NCBI GenBank assembly: GCA_040182905.1
Contig: JARQWU010000077.1
Location: forward strand, 1-37,356
Direction: 5' to 3'
Source of the DNA: Barthelona sp. PAP020
Lineage: Eukaryota; Metamonada: BaSk clade
Length of the DNA: 37,356 bases
The notes beneath the pieces are model-generated. The model made no database searches and was not told the DNA's origin. It was given only the letters and a program-made list of their open reading frames with translations. Below are positions 1 through 10,785 of the stretch, piece after piece. The stretch's first letter is position 1. Every line of letters begins with the position of its first letter. Made by a program: the position numbers and the translations under genes.

Positions 1-87
1 CGTAGAAACCTCAAATTGACAAGGACGACCGAATTCTCGTCTTTCACGTGTATATTCACGCACAATATCGAGTGATAATGAAGCCAT
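1..87 (-). CDS. DNAI2: Outer-arm dynein intermediate chain 2 (DNAI2/IC2-like), 5' end only
   Basis: An open frame of 29 codons starts at ATG (complement of 85-87) and runs off the left edge with no stop. The visible N-terminus contains LDIVREYTRERREFGRPCQF. It resembles the start of axonemal dynein intermediate chain 2, where a short strand is followed by a Lys/Arg-rich stretch and an R-x-EFGR-x-C-x-F motif (human DNAI2 has KKRSEFGRQCNF at the same place). In that family the N-terminal segment precedes a WD40 propeller and binds the other intermediate chain and the heavy chains at the base of the outer dynein arm. Only the start is visible, so the WD40 part is assumed. The motif and its position at the extreme N-terminus make the call fairly good. 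It implies a motile flagellum. Confidence 0.72.
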   Translation of the reverse strand, partial: MASLSLDIVREYTRERREFGRPCQFEVST

Positions 88-263
88 TTTGAAGAAAAAC
101 TCTTAAATTATTGATTCACATTTTTTCACTTTATCTGTTTTTTTTTTATATAATTCGTGGTTCAGAATAATATGGACATTTTTTTAAAAAAAAGAAAGAA
201 AGATTAGATATATAAAAAAAAAATTTCTTCCATCAATTACAATTTAATATTTATTTCAAACTA
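88..263. other. Intergenic, promoter side of the dynein intermediate chain gene and 3' side of CDC50
   Basis: This 176-bp AT-rich spacer lies between two minus-strand genes and consists largely of A and T runs. No RNA gene or conserved box is visible. It must hold the 3' end of the dynein gene's upstream region and the CDC50 polyadenylation region. Confidence 0.5.
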
Positions 264-1136
264 TTATGATAAATTAGAATGATTTATCTTCGACGCAGGC
301 TTCAAATAACATAAAAAGACAAAACCTAAAATTAATGCAAAAATTCCACTTCCTAACACCAAGTAACCTAAAAATTTGGAATCAGGACCAACCCAAGAGC
401 TTTCAGTTATATAAAAACTCTTTGTTCCTTCAAAACTACTGACAGGGTAGTTGTTCACAACTCTTAATTCATAATTTCCAATGTTGAAATCAGTGTCAAA
501 CCTCACATGCAACTTCTTGAACCAAGGTAAAGCTCCGGATCTCATCCAATTAATAAACGTGGGATCAGTTACATCAGTAGACGATCCAGGAGAATTTTTG
601 AATTTACTTAAATCGCTTTCCCAAATCAAGTCATTTCTGGAAGTACTCATCAAATTTGACCCAGAATCATAAACAGCAAAAGTATCATTGAAAACAGAAT
701 TTGGTAATAAACCACAAGGATTCAACAAACCAGAAGCATCAGAAACCAATGGTTCACATTCTGACTTCAAATCATCTGCTGATAAACCAGTATCTCCTCT
801 TAATTGATCATCTGATTTTGAATTTATATATCTACGATGATTTTGATAATAATTTGTCAAAATATAATAACCATATGAAGGTGTTTTAATTGGTTTATCT
901 ATTGTAAAAGGTACAGTACATGATGAACCAACACTACAACTCGAATCTTTAGAATAAGGTATTGTAATGGAACTAACATTATTAGCTGTTATTAAAACTA
1001 CTATTCCAAAAGCTATTAACAAAATACCAAATATTATAAAAGTAAATGACAACTTATTCAATGTAAAGTGTGGTCTACAAGCTGGTAATTTTTGTTGTCT
1101 CAAACTAGAATCAATCGGTTCATTATTTTGTGACAT
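264..1136 (-). CDS. CDC50/LEM3 family protein, beta subunit of P4-ATPase lipid flippase
   Basis: CDC50 proteins are obligate partners of P4-type ATPases, which flip phospholipids to the cytosolic leaflet; they are needed for ER exit and activity. The 290-residue protein has the family architecture: a short cytosolic N-terminus with the QQKLPA signature, a first membrane segment at about residues 30-52, a large lumenal domain, and a second membrane segment at about 255-277. Conserved family blocks are visible, including YGYYILTNYYQNHRRY, the PCG-x-L-x-NS-x-FNDT block, FINWMR, and NNYPVSSFEGTKSFYITESS. Cysteines at the usual lumenal positions could form the conserved disulfides. Length is slightly shorter than animal TMEM30A (about 360) but complete. 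The gene lies 113 bp downstream of the BEACH gene on the same strand. No P4-ATPase is present in the window. Confidence 0.95.
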   Translation of the reverse strand: MSQNNEPIDSSLRQQKLPACRPHFTLNKLSFTFIIFGILLIAFGIVVLITANNVSSITIPYSKDSSCSVGSSCTVPFTIDKPIKTPSYGYYILTNYYQNHRRYINSKSDDQLRGDTGLSADDLKSECEPLVSDASGLLNPCGLLPNSVFNDTFAVYDSGSNLMSTSRNDLIWESDLSKFKNSPGSSTDVTDPTFINWMRSGALPWFKKLHVRFDTDFNIGNYELRVVNNYPVSSFEGTKSFYITESSWVGPDSKFLGYLVLGSGIFALILGFVFLCYLKPASKINHSNLS

Positions 1137-1249
1137 TTTTCACAACTTAACAACTGGAAAAAAATTTTGACAGTAAAATTAGTGGATGATTTTCCCGTTT
1201 ATTTTACATCACAAAACAAAAAATTACAATAAAGACTAAAATTATTTAT

Positions 1250-4200
1250 CTACATATAAATGTCATCAATGATAATATTCTTTTCAACATCAATTAATTG
1301 AATATTATAATTTTTTGATGGTTGAACCACTTGACAGGTAATAAAATTCAAACAATCAATAGAAAATTGAAATAACCTATAATTACCACTGTAATCTTGA
1401 TTAAACGGTTCAATTAAAACAAAAATTCGATCTTGTGTTTCATTCCTTTTTGTTGAAGAAATTTTCAAAATATTTCCAGGCAAATTGATTGAACGCACAT
1501 GCAATAAATTCACATTGAACAAACTTAAAAAAACTTTATTATTATTGGAGAAACCAACAATCAAATCTCCATTTGCACGAACATTCATGTGATTTACGGT
1601 TAAATCTTTCCAAGAATACTTACAAAAAAGTTCTTTTTGATAAGTGTATCGATCTCCAACGCCAGACATAACCAAAACATGAAACATAGCATTTGTGTTG
1701 GAATGAAATGTTTGCAATTCCATCATCATTCTCAAATTCAAAAATCTCTCTAATTCCAGTGTATTTAAATCCCAGGTTGAAATATTTCCTTCAAAATCAA
1801 CGCAATATAACAATTGATAATCAGAACACAATGCAACATTGACAATTTTTGCTTCATGTAAATCTATTCTTTTGATAATTGTTGACCTCTGAGGTGATAA
1901 ATGAATTGCAGGAGATACAGCAGGTGGCAAAGCTTCAACCGGTTCATCAGATAGTTGAAATACAATAACACTGTTATTATCAACTCTGAAAACGCGTCTC
2001 TTTGAAAAGTCGGTTAAATATTCTTTTTCTTTGCCTTCATACAAATATAATCTTTTTGTTGATGGAGATGATGGACTAAGAGCTTCATCAATAATTCTGC
2101 AAGACTGTTCAAAATTGAAAAGTACAGAAGAATTGGGAGAATTTGAAGATGTTGGGGAATTTGGGGGGTTTTTTCTAAACATTTCGGATGATGAAAGAGA
2201 AGTTGATTCAGGAGATTTGGGAGATTTGGGCAATTTTAATGACCGGGAAGATTTTGGAGATTTCAAATTATTTTTGGTTCTTGTAATTTTAACCAAAATT
2301 TTGGAAGTGTCATGAAAACCAATACTATTACTGTCAGTTGAACAACACCATGTATCAGGCCAATTACTTTTGGGAAAAACACCATATAATTGTTGTGATC
2401 TTAACATTTCGTCAACTTCTTCAATATTTTGACATTCTGGAAGATCAACTTTATAAGCAGGATAGTTCAAATATTTTCCTTGAAAATTTTTCCCGCCAAA
2501 AATGAAACCTAACCAAGGATGAAATGAATGCCAATGAATATTGTTGAATTTTGTGATTTGCTGCATTGTAAAAGTTCTAGCATTTTTGCCTGCTTCTAAA
2601 CTTAGTGACATATCAAACAAACCCTTGCGATAATAGTCTTTGACAAAAACTTCCTCATTATAAAACAAGAAATCAAACAGTTCACATGAAAACGAACCCA
2701 ACTTCTTTTTGAAGAAATTCAAATTATAAGTCATTGGAACACTTTTAGATGTTCTATGTTCATAACCACTTCTTCTACCATCCCACAATTGTCCAATAGA
2801 ATAATAACTTCCCAAATTTCGAGAAACCAATTGCAAGAAGGAAGGATATGAAGGAGAACCATTATATGAAGGAAGACCTTTCAAAGATGGAATGTCTTCA
2901 AATGCTTGGAACACTTCACTTTCAGTATAACAATCAGATAATGCTTGAACAGGAATGCTCAAATTTCTATATTGTATGTCAAAAAAATTCTGTAATATTT
3001 GAGGGAAAATGGGCAAACGTGATGGGACAAAAGAAAACCTTTCACAATATTGATTAATAAGTTGAAAAAAATGAAAATTACTCAACCTTCCCCTATGCCA
3101 TTCTTCGCCAATTTCTTCAATTGTATTTGCTTCTTTAAATTCTTTCAAAATTGTTGGTAATTTATTTAAGAAAATTTGGCGATCATTTTGTGAATAGAAT
3201 GAGAATAAATAATTTTCATTGCTGTTTGATTTCAAAAATAGACCATAAGCAGCAACATTCTTATAATTCAAAAAACCAAGCATTCTTTGATGTGTTTGAA
3301 GTTTGGATACATTAGCAACATTAATTTTTGATAACATTTCATCATCTATCTCATCATAGAACCAATTGATCTTCTGGTATTGAATTAGATTACTGAATTT
3401 TTGTTTTGAAATATTGAAGAATTGTTCATCAAAAGTTTCGTTTGAATTTTCAAAATTCAAATTCAAAATAGATTCAAAATCGTGACTCACGAAATTAAAA
3501 TAACTGCCAAAAATGTTCACTTCACCTTTAATTGAATAAATATTATGTGATATACATTGAAGTTTTTTATTTGAACTGTTAGAATCAAATGTTTGCAAGT
3601 TTAAATTTTGAAAAACAAATGATTTTCTCTTAGGTGGGTTTAAATACGTGGATTTTGAATTTAGATACTCATTAATTGGCAAATAAACTTTTTTAAAATT
3701 TCCAAAAGATATTTTGAAATTTAAAATTTCATGTGAGAGAATACTCTTTTGAATATTTAAACATTTAGAACTTTGGATTTTTTTGAATTTGAATTTCAAA
3801 TTGTTATTTTTATCAAAATGTTTCAATTTGGTCAAAGATGATTCTTCGCCATTAATCATTGAAGGGGGTAATGAAAGCCAACGTAAATCAGAAATGTTTC
3901 GAGAAAATATAGGTGTTTTTGCTGAAATTGAAGCTAAAAAAAATTGTCTAAAAACATATGTTTTTTCACTTGGAATATCAATACCATAATTGATTTGATC
4001 AATGTTGATATCATATAAATGATTAGAAAATAAAGGCCAATTATTACGGTTATAAATAGGATTTGAACCATCAAATAAATTTGTAATATTAGTAACATCG
4101 AATTTTATTGCTAAATTATAAGAAAATTTTGGTTTTAAAAAGATTCTACAAACCAATAAATACCAAATAGAAAATAATTTTGTTCTACTTAAATTATTGA

Positions 4201-4367
4201 TTAAAAAATAGATATCTTTTGAAGAATCTTGTTTAATTCTAGTATAATTTTCAATTCCAATTATTTTTTTGAAAATAATATCGTTAAATTCAATGAATAA
4301 TTGTTTTTTATTATATTTTTCAGCGAAATCTTGATTTTCTGCTAAAAATACATTGATATCAAAAAAA

Positions 4368-4416
<49 letters not shown>

Positions 4417-7400
4417 CATTATTATTATTATTTTGTTGTTGTTGGTGTTGTTCTTCTAAATCTTCTTTTTGTGATTGTTCTAAATCTTCTTTTTGTAATT
4501 GTTTGATATCAATATCTTCTAACAATAATAATTGACTAAAATTAATCAAATATAGTAATTTTAAACATATTTGCTCAAAAGTTCCTAAAATTTTCAATAA
4601 TAAAATATCATTTCCATGTAATAAACGTTTAATTGTGTTCATTAAAGAATAATGTAAATAAGGTCCATCAAATAACCATGTTGTGAAAATATTATTTGGT
4701 AAAGCATAAAAAATTTGACCAAAATTTTGCAATTCTTCATCAATTAAAGGTAATGAACAAAAAAATAATTCATTTTCAACGATATTTTTTCCAATTCTTT
4801 TAATCTTTGTTTTATAAAAGTCTAATTGTTGTTTTTCTTTAATCAATTCATCAAATTCATGTTCTTTTGCTTGATTGAAACAATCAAACACAAGATCAAT
4901 AAAACTAATTGAATAATAATTCAATTTTGGATGAAATTGTCTTTCATCTTCAAAATCTAACAGACCAATGGTTAATAAAACATTGGAAAACTCCCGAAAA
5001 CTACCATATTGAAAAGTAAATTCATTACTTATTTCAAAACACATGATTCCTGAAGCTAAAGAATAATGTTGATAAGAAAAATTTAATAAAGTGCTGAAAT
5101 TGTTAGCAAAATCAATAGAATTACTGATTCGAAAATCTCGTACACAACTACATAATAAATCTCTTAAAATCATTCGATATAACACATTTGTTTCATGTTT
5201 ATTAGAAAATATCATACCCAAAATCATGTTGAACTGTTGATTACTCAAAACTTTCATACATAATCTTAAAGAAATGGTTAAACATCTTAAAATGTCAATA
5301 TTCATTCTTTCTCGGTCAAAATATAACAAGAGAAGATCTTGTAATCCTTGTATTAACAGTATCAAATGAGCAAATTTTTGTTTATTAAACAAAAGGTTAT
5401 CAGTCTTATCATATAAAATTTCATTGATCTTTAAAAGAACTAAAATGAATCTTAAAGAATAATGAGGTAATCTTGATGCATCTAAATTCACTATTTTTTC
5501 ATTCTTTAACAGATCAAAAATTAAGAATATTAATTCTTCAATAGATTTCTTGTTGTCAAAAAAATCATCAGAAATTTTGTCTAATTTTTTTGTTAAAATT
5601 TGCTGATATTTTTCTTTATCTGTTTGATTAATTTCGCTGTTAAATTCATTGAAACCTTTGTTATACATCGTCAAATGTTCTTTTAAGAGAGGATCCATAT
5701 TGGTAAATCCATCAAAAAAATCAATCGTATACATTTTGTTCAAAAATTGTAAAAACTTCAAAATACTTTCAGAAAATGACATTTTTAAAAAGATTCCAAT
5801 CAATTCTTCACTTGGATACAAGCCAAAAACATCTTGACTGATACTATTATGATTAGGCAAAATCAAAGTCTTAATAATGCTTGAAAGCAATAAATTTGCT
5901 TCAGAAATATGTTGAGTTTGAGTTAAAACATATTTTTGTAAGTTGGGACAAAAGAAAGGGAGATTTGTCAAAAATTTGACATATGTTTCAAAATTAATTA
6001 AGGATAAACTTTCACAAATACTTATTAAAATGTTAGAACCTTCATCAGATTGACCTTGACAAAAAATTAAAAAACCGTCAATGGTTTCTGAAATTTCAAT
6101 GTTAATAAACAATTTTATTATTTGAATCAATTTTTCATCTTCACAAACAACAAAAGTTTTCAAATTGTTCAAAACAGAATGTGAGAATAAAATTCTTTCA
6201 TTCTCAGGAATCTTTGAAAAAATTCCATACAGATACGTTAAGACATCAAAGTTTTCGGTGATCTCATATTCCTGTGTATTCTCAAGATTTGAAAAAGTTA
6301 ACAAAATATTAACAAACTTTTCAGAAATCCCACTAATTACATGACGTTCTCGATCAAAATGTACGTCACACATAGCCATGAGATAATTGACCGATTCTTC
6401 ATGTTTCCAACCATATTGTTTGGACACATTCACAATAAAATTTGAAATTATTTGTTGACTCATTGAAGATTCCTCCAAATGATATTTGAACTTTAGTATG
6501 TAACGGCTGAATGGTGTAACATCACAAGGAATGTATTCTTTCAATGGTAGTAGACAAAATGAAAATAAGAATTCATTATAATTCGAGATCTTGCTAATCA
6601 ACAATTCTAACAGTTCCCAATCGTAATTCTCTCCCATCAAGTTGAAAAGATTAATGGCAGATAAAACCCCCAATTCTATTTCGCTTTTCGATCGAATAAC
6701 CATCAAATAAATAAGTCTGTATCTGTCATCACAAATGCTTGTATGCAAATGATTGAATGGTGCTGAACTTTCAAAAAACATATCTGATGCTTGCAAAGTG
6801 CTGAAATCAGCATCCGGTAAATTCGAAAAGAAATCAAGAGTAACTTCAATCCCCAAATGATCAAAACAGTTAACTGGAGGTCTTTGATATTCCTGATTTT
6901 GAAAATAGAATTTTTTGGGAATATTCAAAAAATTCGAAAATTTGGAAAGTTTTTCGCAAAAAAAAGCAAATGTTTCAGTATTAAACTCTTCATAGGCTAA
7001 TAATGTCAATAGATTATCAAAATATCTCAAATTTTCTTCACAAAGAAACAAATCAATGTTAAAATGACTTTTATCTGGAATAAAATCACAACATTTTAAC
7101 AATAAAAGATTAATCCTTTCAAAATTTTGAAAATTTTCATTGGATACAAAATTAACAATTCTCTCATAACAATTTACAGGAAAAAGTTCAATAAACAAAA
7201 AAAATAACCTATGTAATATATTGAAATGAAGATTATATGTATCTTTTATGGTTGAAGATAATAGAAATGTTTGATTTATTGGAATTGAAGTATTATTATC
7301 AATATTTTCAATAAAAAATAAATCAAAAATAATATTAGATAATATTAGCAATTGGTCTTTGTTGAAATAAGAATGGAATAATAGTATTATTAAAAAAATT

Positions 7401-7567
7401 CTTGTTTTTATTTTAACATCATCTTTATTTTTAATCAACATATCTTTAAAATTATCTAATAACATTAAAAAATTATCATGACCAATTTCTAAGGATAATA
7501 ATGTTTTTACTTTTTCTTCTTCATTTTCAAACAATTTAAACATTTCATAATCATCTAATTCATTCAT
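1250..7567 (-). CDS. Large BEACH domain protein (Beige/LYST/neurobeachin-like) with C-terminal WD40-like region
   Basis: BEACH proteins are large scaffolds in vesicle fusion and fission, lysosome-related organelles and membrane trafficking. The 2105-residue product has a long alpha-helical N-terminal part (about 1-1000). A low-complexity stretch with Gln then Asn follows at about 1035-1066, and a PH-like region at about 1330-1470. The BEACH domain covers about 1485-1750. Recognisable BEACH blocks are W1490 with RGRLSNFHFFQLIN (family form W-x-x-x-x-I-SNF-x-Y-L), IFPQIL, a SFSCELFDFLFYNEEVF segment at the family's P-E-F/F-Y block, HPWLGFIFGGKNFQGK (the FI-x-G-x-K-Q-x-G block) and YGVFPK (the G-x-x-P-x-Q-L block). 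WD40-like strands, such as GNISTWDLNTLELERF, occur in the last 220 residues. Several usually invariant BEACH positions are changed, so it is a divergent member. A Ser/Pro-rich linker sits at about 1780-1850. Confidence 0.85.
4369..4432. repeat. ATT/AAT trinucleotide microsatellite encoding poly-Asn
   Basis: A run of about twenty ATT triplets on the plus strand, interrupted once by an ATC, reads as AAT (Asn) codons in the BEACH gene on the minus strand. It corresponds to residues about 1046-1066. Neighbouring TTG triplets at about 4433-4450 give a short Gln tract. Triplet tracts of this kind are typically length-polymorphic. Confidence 0.95.
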
Positions 7568-7723
7568 ATTCTCAAAAATAAAATCCCAAAATCACCTATC
7601 AAAAGTAAAAATGTCAAAAAAAAAGGAAGAATCATTTTCATTCAATTTATTTTGATTTTCATTCATTATATATAAGTACAATAACATCTAACCTCATAAA
7701 TAAAATAAAACATACAAAAAAAT

Positions 7724-9049
7724 TTACCATTCAATAAAATAAAAATTCTTCAATGCAAACAACACATCAAATATTATAAAACCAACACTTATTGTCATAA
7801 AAATAAATCTTTTCTTACTATTATAAAAAAATAAAGAATAAACAGAATCTTGTTTTGGAATTGAATAGAGATATACCTTTTTTGTTTCTTTTTGATTTTC
7901 TTCAATATGTCCATTATAGTTTTTAATAACAATTTGTTCATCTTCTTCAATATTTTCATCATTTTCAACATCTTGTTCTTCTTCTTTTTCAATTGGATAA
8001 TCAATATCTTCCCTAATTTCTTCAAAAATCGGCTCATAACCATCAAATAATGTGTCTTTATATCCTAAAACCCAAAAAGTTAACATAAAATAACTAGGAA
8101 TTAACGAGACCATTACATCTAATATAAACATCACAATAATCAAACGTTTTAAAGTTAACATGGCAACCATTGGTACAAATATCAAAGTATGAATTAAAAT
8201 ATTGCTTTTTTGGAACATGACAAACCAAGCAGCCTTAAAATCCTTTACTATTGAAGGTTTTCCAGTGCTAACGATGGAATGAAGATCCGAATTGATGTTT
8301 ATCTTGTTATTATACCAAAAATATCCAAAAATCGCAATGCTTACACACATGATATACATGAACGATCTATGAATAACGTGAATCAAACCAAAACCTTGTA
8401 AAAACCAAGTTAAAAAAAAATCAAACGAAATTGATAACAAAATAAGAATGAAACTGAAGAAATGAATGTGGAAAAAAAGATGAGGCTTTTTTCCTTTAAA
8501 ATTATACAACCCTAAACTACCAAAACTTTCAATGTTTGAAGAAAGATAGAATGGATTGAATCCAATCACAAAACCAATCCCAAACATTAAAATCAAAAAG
8601 GGCTTGATGTATGGAACCATAAAAGTACTTAAATATTTGTCTAATGGTTTATTTCCATCAATATTACGATGATGTGGCCATTTGCCATTGGAATAATAAT
8701 TTATTGAATCCCAAAATCTTGTTGACCCAATTTCACTTTCGCCAATAAAAGTTTCATCTCCAATAAACATTAAAGGTACCCCAATACGGTCAATATTCTT
8801 TGCATTGGCTTTCAAAAATTCAGCAACTTGATAATGTTGAATCAAAGTATCATTAAGAATATCAATAGTCCTCAATTTAATATTTGGTAATGAAATTAAT
8901 TCATTAACAAAAGGTTCTATTGCAGTACAATGATAACAAAATTCTTGTTTAAAATAGAGAATGTGCGTATCATTCAATGGTACATATATAACTCGAAACA
9001 ATATAGCTATCAATAATGCTATTGAAATAATAATGTGTTTTAATCTCAT
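7724..9049 (-). CDS. Membrane-anchored thioredoxin/glutaredoxin-like domain fused to a CcdA/DsbD-like membrane domain
   Basis: The 441-residue protein begins with a signal-anchor (residues 4-23). A thioredoxin-fold domain follows with a CYHC redox motif at 38-41, after a strand HILYFKQEF, and a cis-proline loop GVPLMFIGDETFIGES (P92). From about residue 147 there are several membrane segments (about 147-170, 195-220, 227-246, 283-327). A charged acidic cytosolic stretch lies at about 335-385, with a last membrane segment at about 411-433. The first membrane segment carries GFVIGFNPFYLSS. This resembles the G-x-N-P-C block of bacterial CcdA-type thiol transporters, with Phe replacing Cys, and LIFVPMVAM resembles another block of that family. 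Bacteria have proteins with this same domain order. A thiol-disulfide relay across an endomembrane is inferred, not shown. It stands 55 bp head-to-head from the FKBP gene. Confidence 0.6.
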   Translation of the reverse strand: MRLKHIIISIALLIAILFRVIYVPLNDTHILYFKQEFCYHCTAIEPFVNELISLPNIKLRTIDILNDTLIQHYQVAEFLKANAKNIDRIGVPLMFIGDETFIGESEIGSTRFWDSINYYSNGKWPHHRNIDGNKPLDKYLSTFMVPYIKPFLILMFGIGFVIGFNPFYLSSNIESFGSLGLYNFKGKKPHLFFHIHFFSFILILLSISFDFFLTWFLQGFGLIHVIHRSFMYIMCVSIAIFGYFWYNNKININSDLHSIVSTGKPSIVKDFKAAWFVMFQKSNILIHTLIFVPMVAMLTLKRLIIVMFILDVMVSLIPSYFMLTFWVLGYKDTLFDGYEPIFEEIREDIDYPIEKEEEQDVENDENIEEDEQIVIKNYNGHIEENQKETKKVYLYSIPKQDSVYSLFFYNSKKRFIFMTISVGFIIFDVLFALKNFYFIEW

Positions 9050-9104
9050 CTAAGAATAATATCTCTTTTTAAACAAAACACAGATTTTTTTTTAATATTT
9101 TCAA
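9050..9104. promoter_or_regulatory. Very short divergent intergenic region (putative bidirectional promoter)
   Basis: Only 55 bp separate the ATG of the minus-strand redox-fusion gene from the ATG of the plus-strand FKBP gene. The spacer is A/T-rich with a T run before TTTTCAAATG. Both 5' untranslated regions and any core promoter must fit here or lie inside coding sequence. No known core element can be named with confidence. Confidence 0.4.
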
Positions 9105-10190
9105 ATGATCGTTGGTGCAATTATTCCAGTTAATTCTGCATTTTATCAAGTTATTAGTCCTGCAACTCTTACAAAAATTACAAATGTTTGTTTGACTTCT
9201 ACACATTTTGAGGGTGATATCATTATTTCAGCTGTTTCTGATGGTGCTTTATACCCTGTGTGTTTATTAAATTCAACTATTCCCACCGCACAATGTGATC
9301 TCACATACATACCTGGTGAAATAATGGCATTTGCCATTACTCATGAAGATGAACACTTCAATGATGAGGGAATCAGTGTTTCGATTACTGGTTATGGTGA
9401 GCCAGTTGAAGATGATACACCCGAAGAGATTGTTGATTTTTTGGATCAAGCCGAGATTTTTGAGCCTAATTTTGTAAGCATTGATGAAATTGCTGAAATA
9501 GATTCACATATTGACTTTTTGGAATTTTATCAAAATCTTATGGAGGAAGTTCTTGCAGCTGAGAATCTTGCTGATGATTTGGAAGAAGAAGAAGATGATG
9601 ATGAAGAACATGAGGAACAGGAACCTGAAGAAATTGATGAATCTGAAAGTGAAGAAGAAGATCATGATGATGCTCCTTTTGATTTTGATGATGGTGACAG
9701 CGATAATGTTAACGAGGAAGAACTGTTAAGATTGGAAGAAATAGAAGAGGAAGAACGTTTGGCCAAGGAAGAAGCTGAAAAATTGAAATACGAAGAAGAA
9801 TTGAAAGCTCTCAGAAAAAAAAATAAACAAGCCAAAGATAAAAAGAACGGTGAATGGATTAATAAGGGTTCTAATCTCAGATATATGGACTTGAAGGTTG
9901 GTAATGGTAAGATCATCAAGAATGGTGACAAAGCTGTTGTTGAATATTGTGGTAAATTGAAGAAAACTGGTCAAACTTTTGATGAATCAGCTGGTAAACC
10001 CTTTAAATTTTATTTAGGCGCTGGAGAAGTGATCAAAGGCTGGGATTTAGGTTTAGAAGGAATGAAAGTTGGTGGAATGAGAAAATTAGAAATCAAGCCT
10101 AAATTAGGATATGGCAGCAAAAGAAATGGACCCATACCTCCTAATAGTACTTTATTGTTTGATATAGAATTAATTGGCATTAAACGCTAA
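9105..10190 (+). CDS. Nucleoplasmin-like FKBP peptidyl-prolyl isomerase (FKBP39/46, Fpr3/Fpr4 type)
   Basis: This protein catalyses cis-trans isomerisation of peptidyl-proline; nuclear or nucleolar relatives (Fpr3/4, FKBP39) act as histone chaperones. The N-terminal 100 residues form the beta-rich nucleoplasmin-like domain. It is followed by a long acidic stretch at about 110-215 (dense Glu/Asp runs), a charged Glu/Lys helical linker at about 215-255, and a C-terminal FKBP domain at about 262-361. The FK506-binding pocket residues are present: Tyr in VVEYCG, Phe-Asp in QTFDES, the EVIKGWD block, Tyr in LGYGSK and the terminal LLFDIELI strand. The domain order is the classic eukaryotic one. 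Size (361) is close to Fpr3/4 (about 390-410). Catalytic competence is therefore expected. Confidence 0.92.
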   Translation: MIVGAIIPVNSAFYQVISPATLTKITNVCLTSTHFEGDIIISAVSDGALYPVCLLNSTIPTAQCDLTYIPGEIMAFAITHEDEHFNDEGISVSITGYGEPVEDDTPEEIVDFLDQAEIFEPNFVSIDEIAEIDSHIDFLEFYQNLMEEVLAAENLADDLEEEEDDDEEHEEQEPEEIDESESEEEDHDDAPFDFDDGDSDNVNEEELLRLEEIEEEERLAKEEAEKLKYEEELKALRKKNKQAKDKKNGEWINKGSNLRYMDLKVGNGKIIKNGDKAVVEYCGKLKKTGQTFDESAGKPFKFYLGAGEVIKGWDLGLEGMKVGGMRKLEIKPKLGYGSKRNGPIPPNSTLLFDIELIGIKR

Positions 10191-10253
10191 ATTTTGGGTG
10201 TTTCATAAATTTTTTTGTTATTTTGTTGTTGTGTAATGGAAAATTTGCCTTTG

Positions 10254-10282
10254 AAAAAGATTTCAAATGTCAAAATCTTTTT
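10254..10282 (+). terminator. Hairpin with T-run downstream of the FKBP gene
   Basis: A perfect 10-bp inverted repeat (AAAAAGATTT at 10254-10263 and AAATCTTTTT at 10273-10282, 9-nt loop) is followed by more T residues, 63 bp after the FKBP stop. It could form a stem in the 3' untranslated region or simply be chance pairing of A/T runs. A role in 3'-end formation is only a suggestion. Confidence 0.25.
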
Positions 10283-10347
10283 TTAGATTTTTCAATAATT
10301 TCTTTTTCAACAATTCAATTTTTCTTTAACAGTTTTTAGTTTTTTAG

Positions 10348-10785
10348 ATGACTGATCCCTTTGAAAGTGGACTATTTGGTTGCTTTGATGATTTTTCTAT
10401 TTGTTTTCTGACATTGAATGGATGTGCTCCTTGTGTACTTACTCAAGCACTTACTCAAACCGAAAATAGAGAAAATTCCCTGTGTGATTGTTGTTTTATT
10501 ACTGCAGCTGGATTTGTTGTTGGTCCAACTTTTAATTTCATGCTTAGAAAGCGAATTCGTGCTTTGCGTAATACACCAATGAATGATTGTGGTGATTGTT
10601 TGATTACATCTTTATTTTTTCAATGTTCTGTTTGCCAAGTTGCAATAACAGCAAAAAAACTAAAGCAACAAGGTTTCTTTGACAAAAGTACTCCTATGAC
10701 AACAGTTCAACAATTTGTTCAGAATTCTCCAATACATCACAAAAGCTACAATGAAAGTGGAATGACTTATCCTCCATTATATTAA
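10348..10785 (+). CDS. PLAC8 family cysteine-rich protein
   Basis: The 145-residue protein is a PLAC8 (Cys-rich) domain throughout. GLFGCFDDFSICFLT is the opening block. It is followed by GCAPCVLTQAL, then DCCF, a hydrophobic segment AAGFVVGPTFNFMLRKRIR, NDCGDCLITSLFFQCSVCQVA with the paired cysteines, and a short polar tail. PLAC8 members in plants, fungi and protists sit at membranes and have been linked to cell size, cadmium or calcium transport; the molecular activity of most is unknown. Cysteine pairs are in the family arrangement and nothing is truncated. The gene starts 157 bp after the FKBP stop on the same strand and ends 154 bp before the coiled-coil gene, so it has little regulatory room. 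Confidence 0.88.
   Translation: MTDPFESGLFGCFDDFSICFLTLNGCAPCVLTQALTQTENRENSLCDCCFITAAGFVVGPTFNFMLRKRIRALRNTPMNDCGDCLITSLFFQCSVCQVAITAKKLKQQGFFDKSTPMTTVQQFVQNSPIHHKSYNESGMTYPPLY

Noticed and set aside
4353-4535. Plus-strand poly-Leu ORF
   Set aside because: It is the antisense of the AAT triplet tract in the BEACH gene.
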